A stretch of 64,000 nucleotides of DNA from the NCBI RefSeq assembly GCF_000733725.1, contig NZ_JMQM01000002.1:186001-250000 (forward strand), in the 5' to 3' direction. Made by a program: the position numbers and the translations under genes. The notes beneath the pieces are model-generated. The model had not been told where the DNA came from and did no database searches. It saw only the letters and a list, made by a program, of their open reading frames with translations. This stretch comes from Nitratireductor basaltis. GTDB lineage: Bacteria; Pseudomonadota; Alphaproteobacteria; Rhizobiales; Rhizobiaceae. Below, piece after piece: positions 26,425-35,761 of this stretch; positions within the stretch are counted from its first letter, which is position 1; each line of letters starts with the position of its first letter.

Positions 26425-28032
26425 ATGAACGAGTTCGGCCAGCGCAATCCCGACAACGGGATAGAAAAACAGCTCCTGAAGACGACGGGCGGCGTTTTCT
26501 ACAACCTGACCGAGGGTCAGCTCTATCAGGAAGCCATCGAGCGTGGCGAAGCACGCATTTCGGCGCATGGGGCCCTTGTTGCCGAAACCGGGCAGCACAC
26601 CGGCCGCTCGCCGAAGGACAAGTTCATCATCCGGGATGCGGATACGGAAGATGCGGTCTGGTGGGATAACAACAAGCCGATCACCCGCGAGCAATTCGAT
26701 ACACTTCTCGCCGACTTCCAAGCGCATGCCGCAGGCCGCGACTTGTTCGTGCAGGATCTGATCGGTGGTGCAGACAGTGAAAATGCTCTTCCCACCCGTG
26801 TGGTAACGGAATATGCGTGGCATTCGCTGTTTATCCGTAACCTGCTGATCCGACCCGAACGCGCAGCACTGGCAGATTTCGTGCCGAGCATGACCGTCAT
26901 TGATCTGCCCTCCTTCAAGGCTGTTCCTGCGCGTCATGGCTGCCGCACGGAAACAGTCATCGCGATGGATCTGACCCGCATGATCGTTCTCATTGGCGGT
27001 ACGTCCTATGCAGGCGAGATGAAGAAGTCGGTCTTCACAGCGCTCAACTACCTGTTGCCCAAGCGTGGCGTGATGCCGATGCACTGCTCGGCGAATATGG
27101 GCGATGAAGGTGATGTGGCGGTCTTCTTCGGCCTCTCGGGCACAGGCAAGACCACGTTGTCGGCGGATGCCAGCCGTACGCTGATCGGCGACGACGAGCA
27201 TGGCTGGGGCGAAGACGGCATCTTCAATTTCGAGGGCGGCTGCTACGCCAAGACGATCCGACTGTCCGAGGAGGCAGAACCGGAAATCTTCGCCACGACG
27301 CGCCGCTTCGGCACGGTTCTCGAAAACGTCATACTGGACGAGAACGGGATGCCGGACTTCAACGACGACCGCCGGACCGAGAACACGCGCTGTGCTTACC
27401 CGTTGAACTTCATTCCGAACGCCAGCGAGACGGGCAGGGCAGGGCAGCCCAAAAACATTGTCATGCTGACGGCCGATGCGTTCGGCGTGATGCCGCCCAT
27501 CGCAAGGCTTACGCCCGCACAGGCAATGTACCACTTCCTTTCCGGTTACACGGCGAAGGTTGCCGGCACCGAAAAGGGGGTGACTGAACCCGAGGCGACC
27601 TTCTCCACCTGCTTCGGCGCACCATTCATGCCGCGGCACCCGTCCGAATACGGAAATCTGCTGCGCGACCTGATCGCACGGCACAATGTGGATTGCTGGC
27701 TGGTCAATACCGGGTGGACCGGCGGTGCATATGGTACGGGCAACCGCATGCCGATCCGAGTGACGAGGACGCTGCTGGGCGCCGCGCTCGACGGCTCTCT
27801 CAATGACGCCAAATTCCGTCTCGATCAAAATTTCGGCTTCGAGGTACCGGTCTCCGTCCCGGGCGTGGAATCAAATATTCTGGATCCGCGTTCCACCTGG
27901 GCAGATCCGGCTGCATATGATGCGCAGGCCCAGCGCCTCGTCAGCATGTTTGTCGAGAATTTCGAGCGCTTTGAAGCGCATGTGGACGCAGAGGTTCTTC
28001 AGGCGTCACCAGGGCTGCGCGAGGCAGCCTGA
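26425..28032 (+). CDS. pckA: Phosphoenolpyruvate carboxykinase (ATP)
   Basis: Converts oxaloacetate and ATP to phosphoenolpyruvate, the entry step of gluconeogenesis from dicarboxylates. The 535-residue protein has the kinase-1a P-loop GLSGTGKT at 236-243, the metal and substrate loop [12 protein letters not shown] (254-265), [12 protein letters not shown], and the N-terminal RSPKDKF substrate-binding segment. The ATG at 26425 gives the length usual for rhizobial enzymes and has GGAAAG upstream. An upstream in-frame start at 26389 is less likely. Two palindromes in the leader suggest repressor control. A hairpin terminator follows the stop. Confidence 0.97.
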   Translation: MNEFGQRNPDNGIEKQLLKTTGGVFYNLTEGQLYQEAIERGEARISAHGALVAETGQHTGRSPKDKFIIRDADTEDAVWWDNNKPITREQFDTLLADFQAHAAGRDLFVQDLIGGADSENALPTRVVTEYAWHSLFIRNLLIRPERAALADFVPSMTVIDLPSFKAVPARHGCRTETVIAMDLTRMIVLIGGTSYAGEMKKSVFTALNYLLPKRGVMPMHCSANMGDEGDVAVFFGLSGTGKTTLSADASRTLIGDDEHGWGEDGIFNFEGGCYAKTIRLSEEAEPEIFATTRRFGTVLENVILDENGMPDFNDDRRTENTRCAYPLNFIPNASETGRAGQPKNIVMLTADAFGVMPPIARLTPAQAMYHFLSGYTAKVAGTEKGVTEPEATFSTCFGAPFMPRHPSEYGNLLRDLIARHNVDCWLVNTGWTGGAYGTGNRMPIRVTRTLLGAALDGSLNDAKFRLDQNFGFEVPVSVPGVESNILDPRSTWADPAAYDAQAQRLVSMFVENFERFEAHVDAEVLQASPGLREAA

Positions 28033-28052
28033 ACTTTGACCATAATTGATGA

Positions 28053-28085
28053 GAAGCCCGGCAAACTCCGTGCCGGGCTTTTCTT
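28053..28085 (+). terminator. Rho-independent terminator of pckA
   Basis: AAGCCCGGCA (28054-28063) pairs with TGCCGGGCTT (28071-28080), followed by TTCTTTT. Confidence 0.88.
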
Positions 28086-28113
28086 TTCCTGACAGCCCAC
28101 CCATGTTGCGACC

Positions 28114-28545
28114 ATGGCAGAACGGCTTGAAATTCGTCCCAACATCACGATCAAACCCGAAGAACTCGAAGAGAGCTTTATTCGTGCATCGGGTCCGGGA
28201 GGACAGAACGTCAACAAGGTGGCGACGGCGGTCCAGTTGCGCTACCGCCTTTGCGACGCATACCACCTTCCTGAGCGCGTCCGCGAACGTGCGCTGAAAC
28301 TTGCCGGCAGCAAGGCCACGAAGGAAGGCGAGATCATCATCGAGGCCGGTCGCTATCGCACCCGCGAGCAGAATCGTGCAGATGCGCGGGGCCGCCTCGT
28401 TGATCTGATGAAGCGCGCGTCCGAGCCACCCCCGAAACTACGCAAGAAGACAAGACCCACCAAGGGATCGGTCGAGCGCCGGTTGAAAGCGAAAACGGGT
28501 CGCGGGAACGTGAAGAAGCTGCGCGGCAAGGTACGGCTGGATTAG
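28114..28545 (+). CDS. arfB: Ribosome rescue hydrolase ArfB (YaeJ)
   Basis: A 143-residue class-I release-factor-like protein. It has the catalytic GGQ at 29-31 in SGPGGQNVNK but lacks the codon-recognition domains of RF1 and RF2. The C-terminal 35 residues are strongly basic (KLRKKTRP, RRLKAKTGRGNVKK), the tail that enters the empty mRNA channel of stalled ribosomes. It releases peptides from non-stop ribosomes as a backup to tmRNA. It appears monocistronic after the pckA terminator. Confidence 0.94.
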   Translation: MAERLEIRPNITIKPEELEESFIRASGPGGQNVNKVATAVQLRYRLCDAYHLPERVRERALKLAGSKATKEGEIIIEAGRYRTREQNRADARGRLVDLMKRASEPPPKLRKKTRPTKGSVERRLKAKTGRGNVKKLRGKVRLD

Positions 28546-28692
28546 CCGGACGGCAGTGCAACGCGGCGAGAGGCTGCGCGCTAAACGCGGTTGAGAAGTT
28601 TCAGCGCGCGCAATAGAGTTCGTTTTGCGGTTGAAACAATTCTTGGCTACACGTCAGATGCATCCCCCGCGATTCATATCAGGAGATATTCA

Positions 28693-29151
28693 ATGGGCAT
28701 TTTCGATTTCGTCAAATCCGTCGGCAAGAAGATCGGTGTGGTCGATGACGAGGCTCCAGAGCCGGAAGCGCTGAAGAAGGAACTCGACTCCCACAAACTC
28801 GGCACGGACAAGGTTGAAGTGGAAGTACAGGGCGACAAGGTTGTTCTGAAGGGCGAGGTCGCTGACCAGTCTGCCTTCGAGAAAGCCGTTGTTGCAGTCG
28901 GCAACACGCTCGGCGTGTCCAAGGTGGAAGCGGGTGAGCTGAAGGTTTCCGAAGCTGCCTCGGCGACCAAGGAGCCGGTGTTCTACACGGTTCAGAAGGG
29001 CGACAATCTCTGGAAGATCGCCGAAGCGCAGTACGGCAAGGGCCATGGTGCGAAATACACGAAGATCTTCGAGGCCAACCAGCCGATGCTGGATCATCCC
29101 GACAAGATCTATCCCGGTCAGGTCCTGCGCATTCCCGAGCTCGACGCCTGA
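28693..29151 (+). CDS. BON-LysM protein (Kbp/YgaU-like)
   Basis: A 152-residue protein with a BON-like domain at about 30-85 (VEVEVQGDKVVLKGEV) and a C-terminal LysM domain at about 95-150 (FYTVQKGDNLWKIAEAQYG, then PGQVLRIP). Architecture and length match E. coli Kbp (YgaU), a cytoplasmic potassium-binding protein. There is no signal peptide despite the LysM domain, which supports a Kbp-type role rather than cell-wall binding. AGGAG at 28681-28685 fixes the ATG at 28693. Longer upstream starts lack it. Confidence 0.88.
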   Translation: MGIFDFVKSVGKKIGVVDDEAPEPEALKKELDSHKLGTDKVEVEVQGDKVVLKGEVADQSAFEKAVVAVGNTLGVSKVEAGELKVSEAASATKEPVFYTVQKGDNLWKIAEAQYGKGHGAKYTKIFEANQPMLDHPDKIYPGQVLRIPELDA

Positions 29152-29172
29152 AGGTGAAGCACTAGGTTCTAC

Positions 29173-29198
29173 GGGTGCGGGCGAAATCGCCTGCACCC
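29173..29198 (+). other. Hairpin without T tail between LysM gene and alkB
   Basis: GGGTGCGGGCG pairs with CGCCTGCACCC (one G-T pair). No T run follows on either strand, so it is not a standard terminator. It may protect the 3' end of the LysM message. Confidence 0.35.
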
Positions 29199-29238
29199 GA
29201 TGCCACCGGGCACCGTGGCTTCAGACATGAGGTGACCC

Positions 29239-29868
29239 ATGCTCGTCCTGCCCAAGGGCGTGAGGCATATCCCCCGTTTTCTCGACATTGATGAACAGCG
29301 TGCACTCGTGGCTGAAATCCGCGATGTCGTGCGGGCTGCACCACTTTATGTGCCCGTGATGCCGCGCTCGGGGAAGCCGATGAGTGTTCGCATGACAAAC
29401 TGCGGCACGCTCGGCTGGGTTACGGACAAGGAGCAGGGCTACCGTTATCAGGACGTTCATCCGGTGACGGGTGAGCCGTGGCCAGCGATGCCAGGACGGC
29501 TCTCACGTCTGTGGGAGGAAGTGGCGGGCTATCCCCATCCGCCGGAAGCCTGCCTTGTTAATTTCTATGAACCGGAAGCGAAGATGGGTCTGCATCAAGA
29601 TCGCGATGAGGCAGATTTCGATGCGCCTGTCGTCTCGATCTCGCTGGGCGATTCCTGTCTGTTCAGGATCGGGGAACGCACCCGGGGAGGGCGCACCGTG
29701 TCGCTTCGGCTCGATAGCGGTGACGTCGTCATTCTCGGTGGGGAGGGGCGACTCTGCTATCATGGGGTAGACCGGATCTACCCCGACACTTCGCCACTGC
29801 TGAAGAAACCCGGGCGCATCAATCTGACATTGCGGCGTGTCACGCTTCCTGCCGATAGCAGCGCCTGA
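29239..29868 (+). CDS. alkB: Alkylated DNA repair dioxygenase AlkB
   Basis: Fe(II)/2-oxoglutarate dioxygenase that removes methyl groups from 1-methyladenine and 3-methylcytosine. The 209-residue protein has the iron triad His119, Asp121 (LHQDRDEADF) and His175 (CYHGVDRI), and the 2-oxoglutarate-binding RINLTLR at 193-199. Length is close to E. coli AlkB (216). Its end lies 9 nt from the convergent coaA end with no terminator between. Confidence 0.95.
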   Translation: MLVLPKGVRHIPRFLDIDEQRALVAEIRDVVRAAPLYVPVMPRSGKPMSVRMTNCGTLGWVTDKEQGYRYQDVHPVTGEPWPAMPGRLSRLWEEVAGYPHPPEACLVNFYEPEAKMGLHQDRDEADFDAPVVSISLGDSCLFRIGERTRGGRTVSLRLDSGDVVILGGEGRLCYHGVDRIYPDTSPLLKKPGRINLTLRRVTLPADSSA

Positions 29869-29877
29869 GGAAAGAGT

Positions 29878-30837
29878 TCAGAGTTTGCGCAGGGCGACTT
29901 CCTCGATCAGGTGATCGGCACCCTTGCGCAGGATCAGGTCCGCGCGCGGCCTGGTGGGCAGTATGTTCTCGCGCAGATTCTTCAGGTTGATGTTCTTCCA
30001 AAGCTGTTCGGCAATCGCCAGCGCGCTTTCCGACGACAGCTCGGCATAGCGGTGGAAGAAGGAGCGGGGATCGCGGAACGCGGTTTCGCGAAGACGCATG
30101 AAGCGGTCAACGTACCAGTTATGCACGAGTTCTTCGGGCGCATCGATGTAGATGGAGAAATCAAAGAAGTCCGAGACCACCGGGATAGCCTTGCCGTCGG
30201 CAGGCAACTCGCGGGTCTGCAGAACGTTGATGCCCTCGAAAATGAGAATGTCGGGCCTGTCGATGGTGACGAATTCGCCTTCCAGCACGTCGTATGTGAG
30301 ATGCGAGTAGAGCGGTGCGCGCACATTGGACATGCCCGCCTTGATCTCCGACAGGAATTTCAGGACCGCGCCCTGGTCATAGCTTTCGGGAAAGCCCTTG
30401 CGGTCCATCAGATTGTTTTCGCGAAGGACAGCGTTCGGGTAGAGGAACCCGTCGGTCGTGACGAGGTCCACCTTGGGGCTGGAGGGCCAGCGTGCCAGAA
30501 GCTCCTTCAGCACGCGTGCGGTGGTTGACTTGCCGACGGCCACCGAACCCGCAATGCCGATGATGAAAGGCGATTTCTGCGCATCGTCCGTGGAGAAGAA
30601 CTGCTTGCGCTGCTGAAACAGTAGCTGGCTTGCCTCGACATGCGCGGAAAGCAACCTGGAGAGCGAGAGATAGATGCGCCGCACCTCTTCCAGGTCAACC
30701 GGATCGTTCAGCGAGCGAAGGCGGCGAACTTCATCTTCAGTCAGGGTGAGAGGAGTATCCGCCCGAAACTTCGCCCAGCGTTCGGCGGAAAAGAAACGGT
30801 AGGGCGAATAGCGTTCGCCGGGTGCAAGCTGGTCCAT
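29878..30837 (-). CDS. coaA: Pantothenate kinase type I
   Basis: Phosphorylates pantothenate, the first and feedback-controlled step of CoA synthesis. The 319-residue protein has the P-loop GSVAVGKST at 97-105, the YSPYRFF segment near the N-terminus and [14 protein letters not shown] at the C-terminus. A longer frame starts at 30930 but would overlap hisE by 65 bp. The ATG at 30837 ([13 protein letters not shown]) fits the family start, though its ribosome site is weak. It follows hisE by 28 nt, so it is probably the last gene of the histidine operon. Confidence 0.93.
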   Translation of the reverse strand: MDQLAPGERYSPYRFFSAERWAKFRADTPLTLTEDEVRRLRSLNDPVDLEEVRRIYLSLSRLLSAHVEASQLLFQQRKQFFSTDDAQKSPFIIGIAGSVAVGKSTTARVLKELLARWPSSPKVDLVTTDGFLYPNAVLRENNLMDRKGFPESYDQGAVLKFLSEIKAGMSNVRAPLYSHLTYDVLEGEFVTIDRPDILIFEGINVLQTRELPADGKAIPVVSDFFDFSIYIDAPEELVHNWYVDRFMRLRETAFRDPRSFFHRYAELSSESALAIAEQLWKNINLKNLRENILPTRPRADLILRKGADHLIEEVALRKL

Positions 30838-30865
30838 AAGCGTCTCTTTTGCCGCGCTGGCGGCT

Positions 30866-31189
30866 TCAGTCCCCTTGCCGCGCGGCCTTTTCTTCAATAC
30901 CGGAACGACCGGTGCGCCGTGCGAGTTCATCCAGAACTTCCTCGAGGCTGACCCCTGAAAGCGCGAGCACTACCATCCAATGATACAGGAGATCGGCGCT
31001 TTCCGAAATCACGCCGTCCCTGTCACCACCCACAGCCGCGATGACTGTTTCAACTGCTTCCTCGCCCAGCTTCTGCGCCGCCTTGGGCGTGCCAGCCCTG
31101 AAAAGCTTCGCGGTCCAGGAACCGACATCTTGCGAATTGCCTCTCTCGGCAATTATGCGCTCAAGTTCCTTCAGGTCGAAATCTGCCAT
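30866..31189 (-). CDS. hisE: Phosphoribosyl-ATP pyrophosphatase
   Basis: Hydrolyses phosphoribosyl-ATP to phosphoribosyl-AMP, the second step of histidine synthesis. The 107-residue all-alpha MazG-like protein has the metal-binding GEEAVET motif and the ESADLLYHW helix. Here hisE is a free gene, not fused to hisI; hisI is not in the window. The ATG at 31189 sits right after AGGTGA, which also contains the hisF stop. A GTG 6 nt upstream is an alternative. Confidence 0.95.
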   Translation of the reverse strand: MADFDLKELERIIAERGNSQDVGSWTAKLFRAGTPKAAQKLGEEAVETVIAAVGGDRDGVISESADLLYHWMVVLALSGVSLEEVLDELARRTGRSGIEEKAARQGD

Positions 31190-31191
31190 GG

Positions 31192-31986
31192 TCACCTGGT
31201 CTCTTTCGTGGGGTCGAGGCGCATCGGGATGCCGGCATCGGCCATGTAACGCTTGGCCTCACCAATCGTATAGGTGCCGAAATGGAAGATCGAGGCTGCA
31301 AGTACCGCCGACGCCCCGCCATCGCGCACACCTTCAACAAGGTGGTCCAGCGTACCGACGCCGCCCGAGGCAATGACCGGGGCGCGGACAGCGCTGGAAA
31401 TGGCCCGGGTCAGTTCAAGATCATAGCCCGCCTTGCTGCCGTCGCGGTCCATGGAAGTGAGAAGCAGTTCGCCTGCTCCAAGATCAACAACGCGCTGCGC
31501 GAACTCGATGGCGTCGATGCCGGTCGCATTGCGTCCGCCATGGGTGAAAATCTCCCAGCGCGGCTCCTCACCCTCGGCTGAAACGCGCTTGGCGTCGATG
31601 GCCACGACAATGCACTGATTGCCGAATTTGTCAGCGCCGCGCGCGACGAAATCCGGGTCCTTGACGGCAGCCGTGTTGATGGAAACCTTATCGGCACCAG
31701 CCAGGAGCAACTTGCGAATATCGCCGACCTCGCGCACGCCACCGCCGACGGTCACGGGCATGAAGCATTGATCGGCAGTGCGTGCCACGACATCGAATAT
31801 CGTTTCACGATTGTCGCTGCTTGCGGTGATGTCGAGAAAGCAGAGTTCGTCGGCGCCTGCAGCGTCATAGGCACGCGCTGCCTCGACAGGATCGCCGGCA
31901 TCGACCAGATCAACGAAGTTCACGCCCTTGACGACACGACCGTCCTTGACGTCCAGACAGGGGATGACACGCGCCTTGAGAGACAT
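31192..31986 (-). CDS. hisF: Imidazole glycerol phosphate synthase cyclase subunit
   Basis: Cyclises PRFAR with ammonia supplied by HisH, giving IGP and AICAR. The 264-residue TIM barrel has the general acid/base Asp12 in [10 protein letters not shown], the second catalytic aspartate in VVAIDAKR near 132, and the phosphate loops GGVREVGD and ASGGVG. The ATG at 31986 matches the family start [12 protein letters not shown], and the upstream frame is disregarded. It is followed by hisE with 2 nt between, and preceded by hisA with a 46 nt gap. Confidence 0.97.
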   Translation of the reverse strand: MSLKARVIPCLDVKDGRVVKGVNFVDLVDAGDPVEAARAYDAAGADELCFLDITASSDNRETIFDVVARTADQCFMPVTVGGGVREVGDIRKLLLAGADKVSINTAAVKDPDFVARGADKFGNQCIVVAIDAKRVSAEGEEPRWEIFTHGGRNATGIDAIEFAQRVVDLGAGELLLTSMDRDGSKAGYDLELTRAISSAVRAPVIASGGVGTLDHLVEGVRDGGASAVLAASIFHFGTYTIGEAKRYMADAGIPMRLDPTKETR

Positions 31987-32032
31987 GTCGGTTTCCAAGC
32001 CTTTCTCCTGCAGGTTCTGCGGCATGAACCCG

Positions 32033-32767
32033 TCAGCCTTTCGCATTCTTCAGTATCGCCAGTGCTTCGGCGGGATCGATGCGCCCGTCATAAAGCGCGC
32101 GGCCCGAGATTGCACCTTCCAGACCTGCTGCATCGGCTTGTGTCATTCGGCGGATGTCGTCGAGAGAGGCAAGCCCACCTGACGCGATGACAGGAATGGA
32201 GACGGCAGCGGCAAGTTCGATCGTGGAGTCCCAGTTGATGCCGGTGAGGATCCCGTCGCGATCAATGTCGGTGTAGATGATAGCGGATACGCCCGCACCT
32301 TCGAAGCGCCGTGCAAGCTCGATTGCGGACAGGTCGGAAGTTTCCGCCCAGCCCTCGACAGCGACCTTGCCGCCGCGCGCGTCTATGCCGACCGCGATCT
32401 TGCCGGGGAATTTTCGGCAGGCTTCGCGGACAAGTTCCGGGTCCCGCACTGCGACCGTGCCGAGAATGACGCGGGCAAGGCCCTTCTCAAGCCAGTTCTC
32501 GATATGGGCAAGCGTCCTGATGCCGCCGCCAAGCTGGACAGGGTTTCTGGTCGCGGAGAGGATCGCCTCGACAGCGGATGAATTCACGCTCTCGCCGGCA
32601 AAGGCGCCGTTGAGATCAACAACATGCAGCCATTCGAAACCCTGCCGCTCGAAAGCAAGGGCCTGGTCGGCGGGATCAGCGTTATAGACTGTGGCCTGGC
32701 TCATCTCGCCGAGCTTTAGGCGCACGCACTGGCCGTCTTTCAGATCGATGGCGGGAAATAGGATCAT
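32033..32767 (-). CDS. hisA: ProFAR isomerase
   Basis: Isomerises ProFAR to PRFAR in histidine synthesis. The 244-residue TIM barrel has the catalytic Asp8 in [10 protein letters not shown], a second aspartate in [10 protein letters not shown], and phosphate-binding loops QLGGGIR and ASGGLAS. Its sequence and fold parallel hisF. The ATG at 32767 overlaps the hisH stop as ATGA. A GTG 9 nt upstream is possible but would lie deeper in hisH. Confidence 0.97.
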   Translation of the reverse strand: MILFPAIDLKDGQCVRLKLGEMSQATVYNADPADQALAFERQGFEWLHVVDLNGAFAGESVNSSAVEAILSATRNPVQLGGGIRTLAHIENWLEKGLARVILGTVAVRDPELVREACRKFPGKIAVGIDARGGKVAVEGWAETSDLSAIELARRFEGAGVSAIIYTDIDRDGILTGINWDSTIELAAAVSIPVIASGGLASLDDIRRMTQADAAGLEGAISGRALYDGRIDPAEALAILKNAKG

Positions 32768-33414
32768 GGCTTCCACTTCAGGAAATTTGCGATAAGCGCA
32801 AGACCAAGTGTCTGGCTCTTTTCGGGGTGGAACTGGGTGCCGACGAGGTTGTCCCGGGCTACCGCTGCGGTAACGGGCCCGCCATAGTTGGTGGTCGCCA
32901 GAATCTGCTCAGGCTGCTTTGCGGCGAGGTGATAGGAGTGCACGAAATAGGCGTGCAGTCCGTCCGGGCCTGTGGGAATGTCATTAAACAGTGGATGGGA
33001 ATGTTTCACGTGAATCGTGTTCCATCCGATTTGCGGAATCTTAAGATTTGGATCCGCGGGCTGCATCTCCTGAACATCGCCTGCGATCCAGCCGAAGCCT
33101 TCGGTGACTTCCTTTTCAAGGCCGCGTTCGGACATCAACTGCATGCCGACGCAGATACCGAGAAAAGGCCGGGCCTTGGCAATGACCGCTTCATTGAGCG
33201 CTTCTTCCATGCCGGAGACCGAGGCCAGGCCGCGGCGGCAATCGGCATAGGCGCCGACACCTGGTAGAACCACGCGGTCTGCTGAAGCGACGGCGGACGG
33301 ATCGGCGGTCAGGTCGATCGTGGCATCAAGGCCGGATTCACGGGCAGCACGTTCAAAAGCCTTGGTCGCCGAACGCAGATTTCCCGAACCATAGTCGATT
33401 ATGGCAACGCGCAT
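32764..33414 (-). CDS. hisH: Imidazole glycerol phosphate synthase glutaminase subunit
   Basis: Class-I glutamine amidotransferase that feeds ammonia to HisF. The 216-residue protein carries the triad Cys88 (GICVGMQ), His196 and Glu198 (QFHPEKS). It is followed by hisA with a 4 nt overlap. A parS-like 16-mer (33002-33017) is embedded in its coding sequence in the stretch encoding HVKHSHP, so this gene doubles as a candidate ParB-binding site 13 kb from the predicted origin. Confidence 0.97.
   Translation of the reverse strand: MRVAIIDYGSGNLRSATKAFERAARESGLDATIDLTADPSAVASADRVVLPGVGAYADCRRGLASVSGMEEALNEAVIAKARPFLGICVGMQLMSERGLEKEVTEGFGWIAGDVQEMQPADPNLKIPQIGWNTIHVKHSHPLFNDIPTGPDGLHAYFVHSYHLAAKQPEQILATTNYGGPVTAAVARDNLVGTQFHPEKSQTLGLALIANFLKWKP
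33002..33017. promoter_or_regulatory. parS-like ParB site inside hisH
   Basis: TGTTTCACGTGAATCG matches the consensus TGTTTCACGTGAAACA at 14 of 16 positions, with an intact TTCACGTGAA core. It is isolated from the other sites. Confidence 0.7.
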
Positions 33415-33420
33415 CTCGCA

Positions 33421-33903
33421 TCAGCCCTTTCTTGGATAGTCTAACAGTCCGAATGCCGCAGATCCCGCCTCGGGAGCGCGGTAGCCTGCCACGGTACCGG
33501 CCGGCCGGAACACCGCCGGCGGAGCATGCTCACTTTCACTCTTCTGCGCGACATATCGCAGCTCTGCCTCGGAAGCATTGGCTGCATCGACCACACTTAC
33601 GAGCCTCCATCCGCGGCGGCGCAGATTCAGCACCCGCAGATTTCGTGCCTCAAGCCCTATGAGGAGAGAGACGAGGAGCGAGAACAGCGTGCCCAATATG
33701 GGCAAGCCAGTGAAGGTTCCAAGCGCCGTGGCCGCCAGCGCCACAACCAATGCCGCCAGCGCTTCGAGCCACATGCGATGCCAAAGAAACCAGAATATGG
33801 TCAGCAGGAAGGCCGCGAGGGAGAAGCCATCGCGCAGCACGATTGCCTCTTCTCCCCGCTGGGAGGCCGGAGCATCGGGCTCCAGAACGAGATAGCTGGC
33901 CAT
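33421..33903 (-). CDS. DUF2628 membrane protein
   Basis: A 160-residue DUF2628 protein. A hydrophilic N-terminus leads to two or three hydrophobic segments at about 27-42, 45-65 and 67-85 (AFLLTIFWFLWHRMW is the family hallmark), then a basic stretch (NLRRRGWRL) and a hydrophilic tail. Function is unknown. It sits in the histidine operon between hisB (8 nt) and hisH (6 nt). I recall the same placement in other Hyphomicrobiales, so co-expression is likely, but no catalytic motif ties it to histidine synthesis. Confidence 0.85.
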   Translation of the reverse strand: MASYLVLEPDAPASQRGEEAIVLRDGFSLAAFLLTIFWFLWHRMWLEALAALVVALAATALGTFTGLPILGTLFSLLVSLLIGLEARNLRVLNLRRRGWRLVSVVDAANASEAELRYVAQKSESEHAPPAVFRPAGTVAGYRAPEAGSAAFGLLDYPRKG

Positions 33904-33911
33904 TCCTGCTC

Positions 33912-34520
33912 CTAGCTGTTGAGCGTGCCCTTGGTGGACGGCACGGCATCGGGCTGACGTGGATCAGGTTCCATCGCAGCGCGAAGCACCCGCGCCACTG
34001 CCTTGAAGCAGGTTTCCGCAATATGGTGACTGTTGGCGCCATAGAGATTGGTGATGTGAAGCGTAATGCCGGCATGCTGTGCCAGCGCCTGGAAGAATTC
34101 ACGCACCAGTTGGGTGTCGAATGTACCGATCTTTTCCGTCGGAAAATCTGCGTCAAAGACCAGAAAGGGGCGACCTGAGACGTCGACGGCGGCGCGCGTG
34201 AGGCACTCGTCCATCGCCAGATCCAGCGAGGCATAGCGCATGATGCCCCGACGATCGCCCAGGGCTTGCGCCAGAGCGCGACCAAGCGCGATGCCGCAAT
34301 CTTCGACTGTGTGGTGATCATCGATATGCAGATCACCGTCTGCCTTGACGGTCATGTCAATCAGGCTGTGGCGGGAGAGCTGGTCGAGCATGTGATCGAA
34401 GAAACCGACGCCGGTGGCGATTTCCGCCTTGCCGGTGCCATCAAGCGCTACCTTGACTTCGATGGAAGTCTCGTTGGTCTTGCGGCTGACTGATGCCTCG
34501 CGTGCCGGATTGCTGGCCAT
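33912..34520 (-). CDS. hisB: Imidazoleglycerol-phosphate dehydratase
   Basis: Dehydrates IGP to imidazole acetol phosphate. The 202-residue monofunctional enzyme has metal-binding [10 protein letters not shown] and the second repeat NSHHIAE, plus GFFDHML. It lacks the phosphatase domain found in enterobacterial HisB. The ATG at 34520 has AAGGGGAA about 8 nt upstream, and starts further upstream would lie in the divergent promoter region shared with hslV. It is the first gene of hisB-DUF2628-hisH-hisA-hisF-hisE-coaA. Confidence 0.96.
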   Translation of the reverse strand: MASNPAREASVSRKTNETSIEVKVALDGTGKAEIATGVGFFDHMLDQLSRHSLIDMTVKADGDLHIDDHHTVEDCGIALGRALAQALGDRRGIMRYASLDLAMDECLTRAAVDVSGRPFLVFDADFPTEKIGTFDTQLVREFFQALAQHAGITLHITNLYGANSHHIAETCFKAVARVLRAAMEPDPRQPDAVPSTKGTLNS

Positions 34521-34686
34521 GGCTATTCCCCTTGCCTGAGAAGGCCAGCCTTCTAGCAGCATGTTATCCCATTGACCAGATGAACGATTACAGGACCTTG
34601 ATGCGGATGTACTTTGCAATCCGGACCGTCAAACATACATAAGCCCCTCAGCGGTAGCCGACCGCGGTGCAAAGGAGCAGAACCCG

Positions 34687-35238
34687 ATGAGCGAAAACAA
34701 TTCCATGCACGCAACGACAATCGTCACCGTGCGCAAGGGCGGGAAGGTCGTCATTGCGGGCGATGGCCAGGTAAGCCTTGGCCAGACGGTGATGAAAGGC
34801 AATGCGCGCAAGGTGCGCCGTATCGGCAAGGGCAATGTGATCGCGGGATTTGCCGGAGCGACCGCAGATGCCTTCACACTGCTCGAGCGGCTCGAGGCAA
34901 AGCTTGAACAATATCCCGATCAGCTCATGCGCGCCTGCGTGGAACTTGCAAAGGACTGGCGCACAGACCGTTATCTGCGTCGGCTTGAAGCCATGATGCT
35001 GGTTGCCAACAAGGACATCACGCTCGCACTGACCGGCAATGGCGATGTTCTGGAACCGGAACAGGGCGTGATGGCCATCGGTTCTGGCGGGAATTTCGCG
35101 CTGGCGGCGGCAAAGGCGCTGATCGATACGGACAAGGACGCGGAAGAGATCGCCCGCAAGTCCATGGAGATCGCCGCTTCCATCTGCATCTATACCAATG
35201 ACAATCTGGTGGTGGAAACGCTGGATGTCGAAGGCTGA
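34687..35238 (+). CDS. hslV: ATP-dependent protease subunit HslV
   Basis: Proteolytic dodecamer of the HslUV (ClpQY) protease. The 183-residue precursor has an N-terminal leader of nine residues before the threonine nucleophile (Thr10 in HATTIVTV), which must be exposed by self-processing. The rest shows the proteasome-beta fold with [17 protein letters not shown] and GSGGNFAL. The AAAGGAGC site precedes the ATG. Its stop lies 14 nt inside the next gene, a GNAT acetyltransferase, which in turn overlaps hslU. Confidence 0.96.
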   Translation: MSENNSMHATTIVTVRKGGKVVIAGDGQVSLGQTVMKGNARKVRRIGKGNVIAGFAGATADAFTLLERLEAKLEQYPDQLMRACVELAKDWRTDRYLRRLEAMMLVANKDITLALTGNGDVLEPEQGVMAIGSGGNFALAAAKALIDTDKDAEEIARKSMEIAASICIYTNDNLVVETLDVEG

Positions 35239-35761
35239 CGCCATAGGCCTGAAGCCTGTTGGGCCGGAGCACTACGCACTTCTGCGGGAATGGCTTGCGC
35301 GTACCCATGTGCGGGAATGGTGGGGTGAAGCGGACGAGGAACTCGGCTTCATCAAGGACATGGTCGAAGGACGTGACACGACGCGGCCCTTCATCCTTGA
35401 ATTTGAGGGCAGGGAAATCGGCTACATGCAATACTGGTTCGTGGCCGACAACCGTACCCCGGCACTGGTGGCTGAACATCCATGGCTGCTCAAGGTGCCT
35501 CATGATGCGGTCGGCGTTGATATTACCATTGGTGAAGAGCAGCTTGTCTCGAAGGGCATAGGCACTGCCGCAGTAAAGAAGATGGTCGCCCGTCTGCGTG
35601 CGCATGGCCATCGAGCGATCATCATCGATCCGGACCGCGGCAATGCACGCGCCATCAGAGCCTATGAGAAAGCCGGGTTCAGACCCATCCCACATCTGGA
35701 AGGACGCAGCGGAGATGTCCTTCTCATGCAGCATCACGAAGAAAACGAGATCCATTCATGA
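35225..35761 (+). CDS. GNAT acetyltransferase, AAC(6')-like
   Basis: A 178-residue GCN5-type acetyltransferase. The AAC(6')-like hallmarks are [17 protein letters not shown], the acetyl-CoA-binding [12 protein letters not shown] and [18 protein letters not shown]. Chromosomal members are not evidence of aminoglycoside resistance, and the substrate could be a small amine or a protein. It is inserted between hslV (14 nt overlap) and hslU (4 nt overlap), so its expression is tied to the HslUV protease. The ATG at 35225 starts the conserved part, and the longer frame runs into hslV. Confidence 0.88.
   Translation: MSKADAIGLKPVGPEHYALLREWLARTHVREWWGEADEELGFIKDMVEGRDTTRPFILEFEGREIGYMQYWFVADNRTPALVAEHPWLLKVPHDAVGVDITIGEEQLVSKGIGTAAVKKMVARLRAHGHRAIIIDPDRGNARAIRAYEKAGFRPIPHLEGRSGDVLLMQHHEENEIHS

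Noticed and set aside
26287-27828. 513-codon open frame opposite pckA
   Set aside because: Mirror of conserved pckA codons; its start lies in the AT-rich operator region and the product resembles nothing known.
34560-34686. RpoH-type heat-shock promoter for hslV
   Set aside because: A CCTTGATG is present but no CCCAT-like -10 at the right distance.
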